From assembly GCA_050942925.1 (NCBI GenBank), contig JBMNOF010000023.1, positions 1 to 25,378 of the forward strand: a stretch of DNA of 25,378 nt, written 5' to 3'. Below are positions 7,967 through 15,108 of this stretch, in pieces. The stretch is from Spyradocola sp050942925. GTDB taxonomy: Bacteria; Bacillota; Clostridia; Christensenellales; UBA1750. Under the pieces are notes generated by a model, which did no database searches, was not told the DNA's origin, and worked only from the letters and a program-made list of their open reading frames with translations. The stretch's first letter is position 1. The number at the start of each line of letters is the position of its first letter. Both the position numbers and the translations under genes were made by a program.

Positions 7967-8474
7967 CCTTCAATCTTCCCTTCAAGGCCGTTCCCAGGCG
8001 GGTGCGGGCACGCATCAGGCGCGTGCGCACGGTGACCTCCGGGATTTTCAAGACCTTCGCGATTTCTCCGGTGGGCATGTCGTGATAGTAAAACAGCAGC
8101 ACAACGTCCTTATAGATCGGGGGCAGCGCGAGCACCGCCTCGTACAGGAGCTGTTTTTCCTCATTTTCCACCGCGTCCGCTTCGGGCCCGTTTTGCGGGT
8201 GCGGGGCGTCATACCCTTCTATCATGGGCGTGACCCGCCGATGCCATGCGCTCTTGAGCACGTCCTTGCAAAGGTTGATGGTTACGCGCAGCAAGTACGC
8301 CTTTTCGCTCTGTTCATCCGGCAGTTGAGGCTGTTTCTTATACATGCGTAGGAAGACTTCCTGACACACATCCTCGGCCTTGTGGCGATCCTTCAGATAG
8401 AAGTAGGCCTGCTTGAGGACGAGGGTTCCGTACTGGCGGACCAGGCGGTCGATGTCAATTTCGTTCTCCTGCAT
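7956..8474 (-). CDS. ECF-type RNA polymerase sigma factor
   Basis: The 172-residue protein has the two-domain layout of extracytoplasmic-function sigma factors. Sigma region 2 lies at about residues 8-75 (KAEDVCQEVFLRMY, AYLLRVTINLCKD). A variable linker follows, then sigma region 4 at about 105-165 (LPPIYKDVVLLFYYHDMPTGEIAK, with the recognition helix in VTVRTRLMRARTRL). It should direct RNA polymerase to a small envelope-stress or surface regulon. The frame opens at TTG 8492, but that codon lies in the -10 element of an ECF-type promoter; ATG 8474 is downstream of it with AAGGTGG seven bases upstream. The gene overlaps the anti-sigma candidate. The recognised promoter is inferred to match its own. 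Confidence 0.92.
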   Translation of the reverse strand: MQENEIDIDRLVRQYGTLVLKQAYFYLKDRHKAEDVCQEVFLRMYKKQPQLPDEQSEKAYLLRVTINLCKDVLKSAWHRRVTPMIEGYDAPHPQNGPEADAVENEEKQLLYEAVLALPPIYKDVVLLFYYHDMPTGEIAKVLKIPEVTVRTRLMRARTRLGTALKGRLKDEA

Positions 8475-8491
8475 CTCCTCACCACCTTTCA

Positions 8492-8517
8492 AACGAAGGA
8501 CCTCGGAAACAAGTTCC
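8492..8517 (-). promoter_or_regulatory. ECF-type, probably autoregulated promoter of the sigma/anti-sigma operon
   Basis: On the minus strand GGAACTT (8511-8517) and CGTT (8492-8495) are 15 bases apart. This is the classic ECF arrangement of a GGAAC -35 box and a CGT -10 box. It sits directly ahead of the sigma gene, giving a short leader of 10-14 bases, as expected for an autoregulated ECF operon. Confidence 0.7.
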
Positions 8518-8568
8518 AGTCCCTCGGCAACAATTTGGAAAAATCTCGTCTACAAACGCTTAACATAT

Positions 8569-9828
8569 TTAGGGCCGGATCTGACCGGAGCCGAAGATCT
8601 CGTACTTGATGGTCGTCAGGTGCTCGGGACCCATGGGGCCGCGGGCGTGGAGCTTCTGGTTGCTGATGCCGATTTCCGCGCCAAAGCCGAACTCTCCGCC
8701 GTCGGTAAAGCTGGTGGGCGCGTTGAGGTAGACCGCGGCGGCGTCCACGCGGTCCAGGAAGCGCTGCGCGCGGGCGACGTCGTCGGTCAGGATGGACTCG
8801 CTGTGGCGCGTTCCATAGGTATTGATGTGGTCGATGGCCTCGTCCAGGCTGTCCACGATGCGCACGGCGAGGATGTAATCGTCGTACTCGGTGCGCCAAT
8901 CCTCCTCCGTTGCGTCGCAAACCCAGGGGCAGAGCGCCTTGGTGCGCGCGCAACCGCGGATTTCCACCCCGGCCTTGCGGAAGCGCTCCAGCATCTCGGG
9001 CAGGAAGTCCGGCGCGATAGCGCGGTGCACCAGGAGCGTCTCCATGGCGTTGCAGACCGAAACCCGGCGCAGCTTGGCGTTGTAGGTCACGTCAAAGGCC
9101 ATGGAAAGGTTCCGGCAATCCCGGTCGACGTAGACGTGGCAGTTGCCCGTGCCGGTCTCAATGACGGGGACGGTCGCCGTCTCCACGACCGTGCGGATGA
9201 GCCCCTCGCCCCCGCGGGGGATGAGCACGTCCACAAGGCCGTTCAGGCGCATGAGTTCGCCCGCCGCCGCGCGCGAGGGATCGCGCACGAGGGAAACCGC
9301 GCCCTCCGGAAGGCCTGCCGTGCGCGCGGCCTCCTCCAGCGCGTCCATGATGGCGCAGTTCGAGCGGATGGCTTCCGAACCGCCGCGCAGAATGCAGGCG
9401 TTGCCGCTCTTAATGCAGATGGCGGCCGCGTCGCTGGTGACGTTGGGCCGGGACTCGAAGATGATGCCCACAACCCCCAGGGGGACGCGCTTTTGCAGGA
9501 TGCGCAGGCCGTTGGGCCGCGTCCACATGCGGTCCGCCGTGCCGATGGGGTCGGGCAGGGCGGCCACGTCCATAAGGCCGCGGGCCATGTCCTCCACGCG
9601 CTTTTCCGTCAACGTCAGGCGCTCGACAAAGGCGGACTTTACGCCCTTCTCCTTTGCCGCGCGGATGTCCTCGGCGTTTGCCTGAAGGATGGAAGCGCAG
9701 TGCGCGCGCAGCGCCTGCGCCATGGCGCGCAGGGCGCCGTCCCGCGCTGCAGAGCCAAGGGTCGCCATTTCCAGGGCGGCGGCCCGCGCCCGCTTGCCCA
9801 AATCCTGAACCATGGTCATGCCGATCAT
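8569..9828 (-). CDS. proA: Gamma-glutamyl phosphate reductase (proline synthesis)
   Basis: ProA reduces gamma-glutamyl phosphate to glutamate semialdehyde with NADPH, the second step of proline synthesis in the cytoplasm. The 419-residue product has the family's usual length and motifs: KRVPLGVVGIIFESRPNVTSD (about 113-133), the nucleotide-binding KSGNACILRGGSEA, and the catalytic Cys259 in SVCNAMETLLVHR. The frame opens upstream at 9930, but GAGGAGG at 9832-9838 fixes the start near ATG 9828 or ATG 9819. Spacing is short for the first and slightly long for the second. No proB or proC is nearby, so the gene stands alone, possibly read from or near the tRNA-Leu promoter despite the terminator between. 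No terminator is evident before the sigma operon. Confidence 0.95.
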   Translation of the reverse strand: MIGMTMVQDLGKRARAAALEMATLGSAARDGALRAMAQALRAHCASILQANAEDIRAAKEKGVKSAFVERLTLTEKRVEDMARGLMDVAALPDPIGTADRMWTRPNGLRILQKRVPLGVVGIIFESRPNVTSDAAAICIKSGNACILRGGSEAIRSNCAIMDALEEAARTAGLPEGAVSLVRDPSRAAAGELMRLNGLVDVLIPRGGEGLIRTVVETATVPVIETGTGNCHVYVDRDCRNLSMAFDVTYNAKLRRVSVCNAMETLLVHRAIAPDFLPEMLERFRKAGVEIRGCARTKALCPWVCDATEEDWRTEYDDYILAVRIVDSLDEAIDHINTYGTRHSESILTDDVARAQRFLDRVDAAAVYLNAPTSFTDGGEFGFGAEIGISNQKLHARGPMGPEHLTTIKYEIFGSGQIRP

Positions 9829-9881
9829 TCGCCTCCTCAAACAGAAGAACTCATCCAAAACCTCTAACGGGAACACTTGCG

Positions 9882-9918
9882 AAAAAACGGGGGACCCGCC
9901 GCGTGCGGCGAATCCCCC
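9882..9918 (-). terminator. Terminator of tRNA-Leu
   Basis: On the minus strand a GGGGGA/TCCCCC stem (9913-9918 with 9889-9894) encloses an inner CGCCG/CGGCG stem. It is followed by six T (A run 9882-9887). It lies 28 bases after the tRNA and ahead of proA. Confidence 0.85.
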
Positions 9919-9946
9919 AGGCAGCGCCATACAGCATACAGATTGC

Positions 9947-10032
9947 TGGTGCCGAAGACGGGGGTCGAACCCGTACGGAGTTGCCTCCTCGGGATTTTAA
10001 GTCCCGTGTGTCTGCCATTCCACCACTTCGGC
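9947..10032 (-). tRNA. tRNA-Leu (anticodon UAA)
   Basis: An 86-base cloverleaf with CCA encoded (9947-9949). The acceptor GCCGAAG (10026-10032) pairs with CTTCGGC (9951-9957), with discriminator A. The anticodon stem CGGGA/TCCCG encloses loop CTTAAAA with anticodon TAA (9997-9999). A long variable arm (GAGGAGGCAACTCC region) marks the Leu/Ser class. The T arm has GGGTTCGACCC. It decodes UUA, a rare codon in such a GC-rich genome. It stands alone. Confidence 0.98.
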
Positions 10033-10040
10033 ATGCAAAA

Positions 10041-10069
10041 ATTTTACCACGCGGATACTCTTTCGTCAA
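10041..10069 (-). promoter_or_regulatory. Promoter of tRNA-Leu
   Basis: Minus strand TTGACG (10064-10069), a 17-base spacer and TAAAAT (10041-10046). Each box matches consensus at five of six positions, and the start falls at or just before the tRNA 5' end. Confidence 0.85.
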
Positions 10070-10092
10070 GGCAAACCGCCCGGATGCGGCCG

Positions 10093-10116
10093 GAAATCCC
10101 GTAGTGCGGGGATTTC
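10093..10116. repeat. Inverted repeat between the tRNA and dehydratase promoters
   Basis: GAAATCCC (10093-10100) pairs with GGGATTTC (10109-10116) across an eight-base loop. A run of eight T follows at 10132-10139, too far for a standard terminator. No gene ends here on the plus strand, so it may be an operator or a leftover terminator. Confidence 0.4.
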
Positions 10117-10159
10117 TATCGTTCCTACTCGTTTTTTTTACAAAAGTAAGAAAAGTGTA

Positions 10160-10188
10160 TGGAAATGCAAAAAGAGGTATGGTAAAAT
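10160..10188 (+). promoter_or_regulatory. Promoter of the enolase-superfamily gene
   Basis: An extended -10 box (TGG then TAAAAT at 10183-10188) with a weaker TGGAAA at 10160-10165, 17 bases upstream. The start would fall near 10195, downstream of the GTG at 10192, supporting ATG 10222 as the true start. Confidence 0.65.
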
Positions 10189-10221
10189 AAAGTGAAAATA
10201 CAGATAGGAGGGCTCATTCCC

Positions 10222-11592
10222 ATGGACGTCTGCATTCAGAACACCTGCTCCAGCCCCAAGGATCTTCGCATCACCGACATGAAGATCTGCGAGATTCACC
10301 AGCATCCCAAGGGACACTGGATCAACTACGTCATCCGCATCGACACGAACCAGGGCGTTTGCGGCTACGGCGAGGTGCGCGACGGCGCTTCCGCGCTCTA
10401 CGCCAAGATGCTCAAGCGCGTGATCTTGGGCGAAAACCCCTGCAACATCGATAAGCTCTTCCGCCGCATTCAGCAGTTTGGCGGCCGCGCCCGTCAGGGC
10501 GGCGGCGTCTGCGCGGTGGAAATCGCGCTTTGGGACCTTGTGGGCCGCATCTACGGCATTCCGATCTGGCAGATGCTCGGCGGCCAGTTCCGCGACCGCA
10601 TCCGCATCTACTGCGACACGGACGTCACCGGCAAGGACACCCCGGAAGCCATGGCCGACGCGCTCATCAAGCGCATGGAGCACAACGGCTACACCTTCCT
10701 CAAGATGGACATCGGCATCGGCAACCTGATCGGCATCGACGGCACGCTGACGGCGCCCCTTGGCTGGATCGAAAAGGGCCGTGAGATCAACCAGCGCCTG
10801 GTGGACGCGCGCAAGAGCGGCGATCCCGCCGAAATCCGCGCGGCAAAGGCGGCCCAGTACGATTACCAGAACGTCGCGCATCCCTTCACGGGCATCCACG
10901 TGACCCACAAGGGTCTGGACATTCTGGAGGAGCGCGTCCGCATCATCCGCGACAAGATCGGCTACGACGTGCCGCTGGCGACCGACCACTACGGTCACAT
11001 CGGTCTGGAGGACTGCATCGCCATTGCCCAGCGCCTGGACGGCTACGGCCTGGCCTGGCTGGAGGACATGGTGCCCTGGCAGTACACCGACATGTACAAG
11101 CGCCTGGCCATGAGCTGCAAGACCCCCATCGCCACCGGCGAGGACTGCTATCTGCTGGACGACTTCCAGCCGCTGCTGGACGAGCGCGCGGTCGGCGTCA
11201 TCCATCCGGACATCCTCTCCTCCGGCGGCATTCTGGAGACCAAGAAGATTGGCGACTACGCGCAGAAGAAGGGCGTTGCCATGGCGATGCACATGGCGGA
11301 GACCCCCGTTGCGTGCATGGCCTGCGTGCAGACCGCGGCGGCGACGGAGAACTTCCTGGCGCTGGAGTTCCACAGCCAGGACATCGTGGACAAGTGGTCG
11401 CAGCTGGTCACGGGCCTGCCCATGCCGCTGATCGACAAGGGCTACATCGACGTTCCCTACAAGCCGGGCCTGGGCTTCGACGGAATGAACGAGGACCTCA
11501 TCCGCGAGATGAACCCCGCGCATCCGGAGAACATCTGGGTCTCGACCGACGAGTGGAACGATTGGGACGCGCACGATCGTCTCTGGTCCTAA
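10222..11592 (+). CDS. Enolase-superfamily (mandelate racemase/galactonate dehydratase-like) enzyme
   Basis: The 456-residue enzyme has the capping domain and beta-barrel of the mandelate racemase/muconate lactonizing group, which dehydrate or epimerise sugar acids using Mg2+. Visible active-site candidates: KMDIG (Lys161, Asp163), metal ligands Asp255 with His256 in TDHYGH, Glu281 (LEDMVP) and Glu307 (TGEDCY), and the barrel-end His357 and Glu360 (MHMAET). These residues fit a sugar-acid dehydratase of the galactonate/mannonate kind, but the substrate cannot be fixed by eye. About 60 residues (roughly 168-226) are inserted between the first lysine strand and the metal Asp, making it longer than typical members (about 380-410). 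The GTG at 10192 is rejected because AGGAGGG lies nine bases before ATG 10222. It is monocistronic, with its own promoter and terminator. Confidence 0.85.
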   Translation: MDVCIQNTCSSPKDLRITDMKICEIHQHPKGHWINYVIRIDTNQGVCGYGEVRDGASALYAKMLKRVILGENPCNIDKLFRRIQQFGGRARQGGGVCAVEIALWDLVGRIYGIPIWQMLGGQFRDRIRIYCDTDVTGKDTPEAMADALIKRMEHNGYTFLKMDIGIGNLIGIDGTLTAPLGWIEKGREINQRLVDARKSGDPAEIRAAKAAQYDYQNVAHPFTGIHVTHKGLDILEERVRIIRDKIGYDVPLATDHYGHIGLEDCIAIAQRLDGYGLAWLEDMVPWQYTDMYKRLAMSCKTPIATGEDCYLLDDFQPLLDERAVGVIHPDILSSGGILETKKIGDYAQKKGVAMAMHMAETPVACMACVQTAAATENFLALEFHSQDIVDKWSQLVTGLPMPLIDKGYIDVPYKPGLGFDGMNEDLIREMNPAHPENIWVSTDEWNDWDAHDRLWS

Positions 11593-11607
11593 TTCTTGAA
11601 GAGAAAG

Positions 11608-11641
11608 AAACCCCCTCCCCGCGCGCGGGGAGGGGGTTTTT
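11608..11641. terminator. Terminator between the enolase-superfamily and kinase-like genes
   Basis: A perfect 13-bp stem (AAACCCCCTCCCC at 11608-11620 with 11627-11639) has loop GCGCGC. Five T follow on the plus strand; the minus side reads TTTCTTTC and can serve the converging cluster. The last T is the first base of the neighbouring gene's stop codon complement. Confidence 0.95.
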
Positions 11642-12249
11642 CATGCCTTTAGAGCTTCCAGCAGGATGTGGGCGCAGGCTTCCAATCCGAGCTTGCCCGT
11701 GTCCAGGCAGAGGTGGTAGCCGCCCTTGTCCTCCCACTCGAGGTTGTAGTTGGCGTTGTAGAAGTTGGCGCGGCGCCGGTCGAAGAAGCGCAGCACGTTC
11801 AGCGCCTCGTTTTCGTCGTGGCCGTACTCGTCCACGGCGCGGCGGATGCGGGACTCCTCGTCCGCATAGAGGAAGGCGCGCAGCACATCCTGCCGGTCGC
11901 GAAGGATGCAGCCCGCACTGCGCCCGATGAGCACGCAGGGCCCCTCCTCCGCAAGATCCCGAATGACCTCCGCCTCGCTCAGGAGCAGCGTGTCCTCCGG
12001 CGAGAGCAGCGGCGCCTCGCCGCGCGCCTTGCGCCCATAGGCCGAGAGGAAGGCGAAGAAGATGCTGGTATTGGCCGACTCTTCCAGGCGCTCGAGGTGC
12101 TCCGGCGTTTGCCCGCTGCGCTCGGCCGCATACTCCAGGATCTCCCGATTGTAGCAGGGAATGCCCAGCGCATCGGCGACCATCTTGCCGACGGCGCGGC
12201 CCCCGCTGGCGTACTGCCTTTCCAGGGCAAGGATTCGATAGGCTGACAT
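11641..12249 (-). CDS. Cytidylate-kinase-like family protein
   Basis: The 202-residue protein belongs to the Cytidylate_kin2 family, small P-loop nucleotide-kinase-like proteins common in Clostridia and of uncertain substrate. The N-terminal loop region reads LERQYASGGRAVGK (about 8-21), equivalent to the usual RxxGSGGxxIG motif. Further family signs are PCYNREILEYAAERSG and GPCVLIGRSAGCILRD (about 103-118), followed by an Arg-rich lid (DRRRANFYNANYN). It is the last gene of the minus-strand cluster, 33 bases after the deacetylase. The frame opens at GTG 12270, but GGGAGG stands in that extension and ATG 12249 is seven bases after it. It is not the housekeeping cmk by motif. A phosphorylated sugar or nucleotide substrate is possible but unproven. 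Confidence 0.85.
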   Translation of the reverse strand: MSAYRILALERQYASGGRAVGKMVADALGIPCYNREILEYAAERSGQTPEHLERLEESANTSIFFAFLSAYGRKARGEAPLLSPEDTLLLSEAEVIRDLAEEGPCVLIGRSAGCILRDRQDVLRAFLYADEESRIRRAVDEYGHDENEALNVLRFFDRRRANFYNANYNLEWEDKGGYHLCLDTGKLGLEACAHILLEALKA

Positions 12250-12282
12250 GGTTTCACCTCCCGCGTGCACAGAAGAGCAGTC

Positions 12283-12993
12283 TTACGATCGGAGCAAGTG
12301 ATTCTGCAGCATCCAGGTCACGATCTCCCCGTTTGTAGCATACCAGACGTCGTCGCGGCGGCCGACCTTTGCACAGAAGTCCTCCATGCGCGTCCAGGAG
12401 CGGTCCACGTCAAACTCGTAGCTGTGGCCCCAGACGTAGAAGAGGCGCAGGTCGTCCCCGGGCGCAAGGAAGGCGTCGGCCAGGTCCATCAGGCGGCTGT
12501 CGTTGTGGTGGCAGGTTCCATCCCAGGCGAGCGGGTCGGCCGGAAGGCGGAAATCGCCCGTGGTCTGCACGCGGCGGCCGTAGAGCAGGCCCGCGTCGCG
12601 CACCGCCATCAGGATGCGGGCGTCGCAGTCGCCAAAGGGATAGGCCATGCCCAACACCGGGCGTCCAAAGAGCCTCTCGAGCGCTTCCTTGTCCTCGCGG
12701 ATCTCCCGGGCAAGCTCCTCGTCGGAGAGCTTGTAGAGGCCGGGGTGCGTGCGGGTGTGCGCGGCGATCTCGTGTCCGGCGTAGAGCGCGGGCAGGATTT
12801 CCGGGTCCATGCGGCGCACGGGGACGTCCTTGTTCTGCCAAGTGTTTTCGCGGGACTGGATGCCGGAGTTCAGGTTAAAGGTGGCCTTTAGGCCGTACAG
12901 GTTGAAGAGCGTGACCAGGCGCATGTCCTGGCTAATGCCGTCGTCGTAGGAAAAGGTCAGGGCGCGGGTCTTTCCGCCGGGAAACTTAAGCAT
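12283..12993 (-). CDS. Polysaccharide deacetylase (NodB-like), predicted cytoplasmic
   Basis: This 236-residue protein has the NodB homology fold of carbohydrate esterase family 4-like deacetylases, which remove N- or O-acetyl groups with a metal. Motif 1 is TFSYDDG (13-19), motif 2 is EIAAHTRTHPGL with the two metal histidines (about 75-86), and motif 3 is AYPFGD. Most relatives act outside the cell, but here there is no signal peptide or membrane span, so an intracellular acetylated sugar is the likely substrate. ATG 12993 overlaps the upstream ADP-ribosylglycohydrolase gene by eight bases and has AAGGAGG nine bases upstream, so the two are translationally coupled. Substrate unknown. Confidence 0.85.
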   Translation of the reverse strand: MLKFPGGKTRALTFSYDDGISQDMRLVTLFNLYGLKATFNLNSGIQSRENTWQNKDVPVRRMDPEILPALYAGHEIAAHTRTHPGLYKLSDEELAREIREDKEALERLFGRPVLGMAYPFGDCDARILMAVRDAGLLYGRRVQTTGDFRLPADPLAWDGTCHHNDSRLMDLADAFLAPGDDLRLFYVWGHSYEFDVDRSWTRMEDFCAKVGRRDDVWYATNGEIVTWMLQNHLLRS

Positions 12994-15094
12994 CCTCTTC
13001 CGCCTCCTTCACGCGAATGGATTCCACGTCGCAGCGGCCGGCGCCGAAGATCGAGACGCCCACCGCGCCGCGCAGATAGGGCGATTGCTCGTCCACAAAG
13101 TGCAGGACCTCCTGGCCGTTCACCAGAACGCGCAGGTCTCCGCCCGCGTGCTCTGCGGCGATGGCGTAGGCCTTGCCCGGCGCATAGGGGAAGTCCGCCT
13201 CGGCCAAGAGCTCGTACTCGACGTGCTTTTTGTACAGGCGCACCTTGCCGTCCGCGCAGACGCCCGCCGCATAGCAGCGCGCCGCGCCCTGGACGCAGAA
13301 CTCCAGGTTGTGCGCCGGACCGAACTGCGGCACGAGGACCGCCTCCGCCCGGCCGTCCCCAAAGAGGGAGCTTCCGGTGAAGATTTCGGCGAGGGGGGCA
13401 CCGCGGCCGGCGAGCTTGCCGCCCTCCAGCGTCCAGGAACCGCAGTTGAACATGCACTGGCCGATCTCCTCGTGCAGGTTGTTCCAGTGCTCGATGTCCT
13501 CGCGGGCAAAGTCCACGGTGTAGTCCGCGCATCCCTCGATGGAGAACTCGTCCAGGCAAAGGTCGACGGCGTTTCCCATGCCCTCCGCCTCCAGGCCCAC
13601 GCGGCGGATGCGCGCATCCGTTCCGCCGGGAATGCGGAAGGTCAGGGTCGTCCACTGCTCCGGGGCGAGGGTGACCGTCTCGCCGCGGTGGAGCGCCTTC
13701 GTGCGGTCGTCCTCCCAGAAGAGGCGCACGCGCAGCGGCTGCGGCGCGCGGACGCAGGCGCACAGGCGCTGGCCCGGATAGGCCACGGGCGAGAAGCTCG
13801 GGTCATAGCGGCTGTCGTTAAAGTCCGAGGCGTGGCAATAGGTCAAGTCGTACAGGCGGACCGGGGCGCCCTCCCGGGCCGTCGCGGCGAGCAGGCGCAG
13901 CGCGCCCTGGCCGGTGCGGTGCGGTTCCGCCACCTGGAAGATTCGGGCGCTGTCCCCGTCCTCCGCCTCGGCGCGGAAGCCCTGGATGCAGCCGGGCAGG
14001 CTGAAGTCAAACCGGCGCGCGTCGCGGGCGGTCATGCGCGCGAGGGATTCGGGCAGCGGCTCGCCGTGGAGCGCGTAGCCAAGGGCCGCCAGGTCGTACG
14101 TCACCTGTCCGAGATTGGAGATGTTCACATCGCCGAGCGCGGAAGAAAAGGCGAGGAAGTCGCCGATGGGCTCGCGCCACTTCCAATCGATGCCGGGGAG
14201 GCCTACCAGGACCCCGAGGATCGCGCCGACATTGGCCACGTTGCAGTCCGTATCCCAGCCGCACATGTTGCAGATGTTGATCGTGTCCGAGAAGGACCCG
14301 CGGCCATAGAGCATGGACAGGGTCATCATGGCGGAGTTGGGCATGATGTGGCAGTTGCCGGGGAACTTGTCCTGCCAATAGTTTTTGCGGATGTAGGCCA
14401 GGCACGCGCGCCAGTCGTCCGGGTTTTCGTCGAAGAAGCGCCAGATGTCCCGAACCATGCAGGCATAGGTGCAGTCCTCGGGAATGACGGAGAGGGCGCG
14501 GCGCAGGACCTCGCCGATGTCCTTGGCGTCAAAGGCCGCGGCGACGGCCGCCGCGATGAACATGCCCCCATAGACGCCGTTGCCGCCGTGGGTGACGCAG
14601 GCCGCGCGGGCGGCAAGGTCCGCGGCGAGCTTCTCCTCGCCCGGGGCCAGGAGTCCCCAGCCGTCGATGAAGATCTGCCCGCCGATCTGCTCGGCGATGG
14701 TCGGCCCGTTCAGCGCGGCGGAACCGGAGAGCGGCGGACGCACGCCGGCCTTGAGGTTGTCATAGGCCGTGCGCTCGGTGGAGACGCCATAGGGGCCCCA
14801 CCAGAAGAACCCGTGGTGGTCCGGCGCGTAGTTGAGGAGCGTGTCGGCCACGTGCTCGGAGAGGGTATCCAGGTCCAGGCCGTAGTCCCGCAGGGCCAGC
14901 GGCAGAAGGAAGGTGCCGTTCGTGTCGTCGTCGGCGGCAAAATTCCGGAAGGTAAAGAGGTAGTCCGTGATTTCGCCATAGGTCTCGTGAATCTTCTCAT
15001 AGCTCCAGCCCTCGTCATTGGAGCCGTGGCGCACGCCGATGGTCTTTCCCAAAACCCCGGCGTAAACGCGGGCCATGTAATCGCTAGGCAGCAT
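12986..15094 (-). CDS. ADP-ribosylglycohydrolase-family protein fused to beta-sandwich modules
   Basis: Residues 1 to ~350 of this 702-residue protein form an ADP-ribosylglycohydrolase (ARH) fold, which cleaves N- or O-glycosidic bonds to ribose-like sugars using paired Mg2+. Metal motifs are ADDDTNGTF (about 55-63) and GWDTDCNVANVGAI (about 278-291). The segment FFWWGPYGVSTERTAY and the NCHIMPNSA segment mark a subgroup found in sugar-use loci rather than in ADP-ribosylation. After ~residue 360 come two beta-rich modules: a galactose-binding-like one (about 365-525) and a lectin/LamG-like one (about 525-700). There is no signal peptide. ATG 15094 has AAGGAGG nine bases upstream; the frame's earlier start at 15154 lies inside the isomerase gene. 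Its neighbours suggest removal of a sugar moiety inside the cell. The reaction is inferred. Confidence 0.8.
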   Translation of the reverse strand: MLPSDYMARVYAGVLGKTIGVRHGSNDEGWSYEKIHETYGEITDYLFTFRNFAADDDTNGTFLLPLALRDYGLDLDTLSEHVADTLLNYAPDHHGFFWWGPYGVSTERTAYDNLKAGVRPPLSGSAALNGPTIAEQIGGQIFIDGWGLLAPGEEKLAADLAARAACVTHGGNGVYGGMFIAAAVAAAFDAKDIGEVLRRALSVIPEDCTYACMVRDIWRFFDENPDDWRACLAYIRKNYWQDKFPGNCHIMPNSAMMTLSMLYGRGSFSDTINICNMCGWDTDCNVANVGAILGVLVGLPGIDWKWREPIGDFLAFSSALGDVNISNLGQVTYDLAALGYALHGEPLPESLARMTARDARRFDFSLPGCIQGFRAEAEDGDSARIFQVAEPHRTGQGALRLLAATAREGAPVRLYDLTYCHASDFNDSRYDPSFSPVAYPGQRLCACVRAPQPLRVRLFWEDDRTKALHRGETVTLAPEQWTTLTFRIPGGTDARIRRVGLEAEGMGNAVDLCLDEFSIEGCADYTVDFAREDIEHWNNLHEEIGQCMFNCGSWTLEGGKLAGRGAPLAEIFTGSSLFGDGRAEAVLVPQFGPAHNLEFCVQGAARCYAAGVCADGKVRLYKKHVEYELLAEADFPYAPGKAYAIAAEHAGGDLRVLVNGQEVLHFVDEQSPYLRGAVGVSIFGAGRCDVESIRVKEAEEDA

Positions 15095-15108
15095 GCTGCA
15101 TCTCCTCC

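Noticed and set aside
10093..10139. Plus-strand intrinsic terminator from the dyad and the T8 run
   Set aside because: The T run begins 16 bases after the stem and no plus-strand gene lies upstream, so it does not fit a working terminator.
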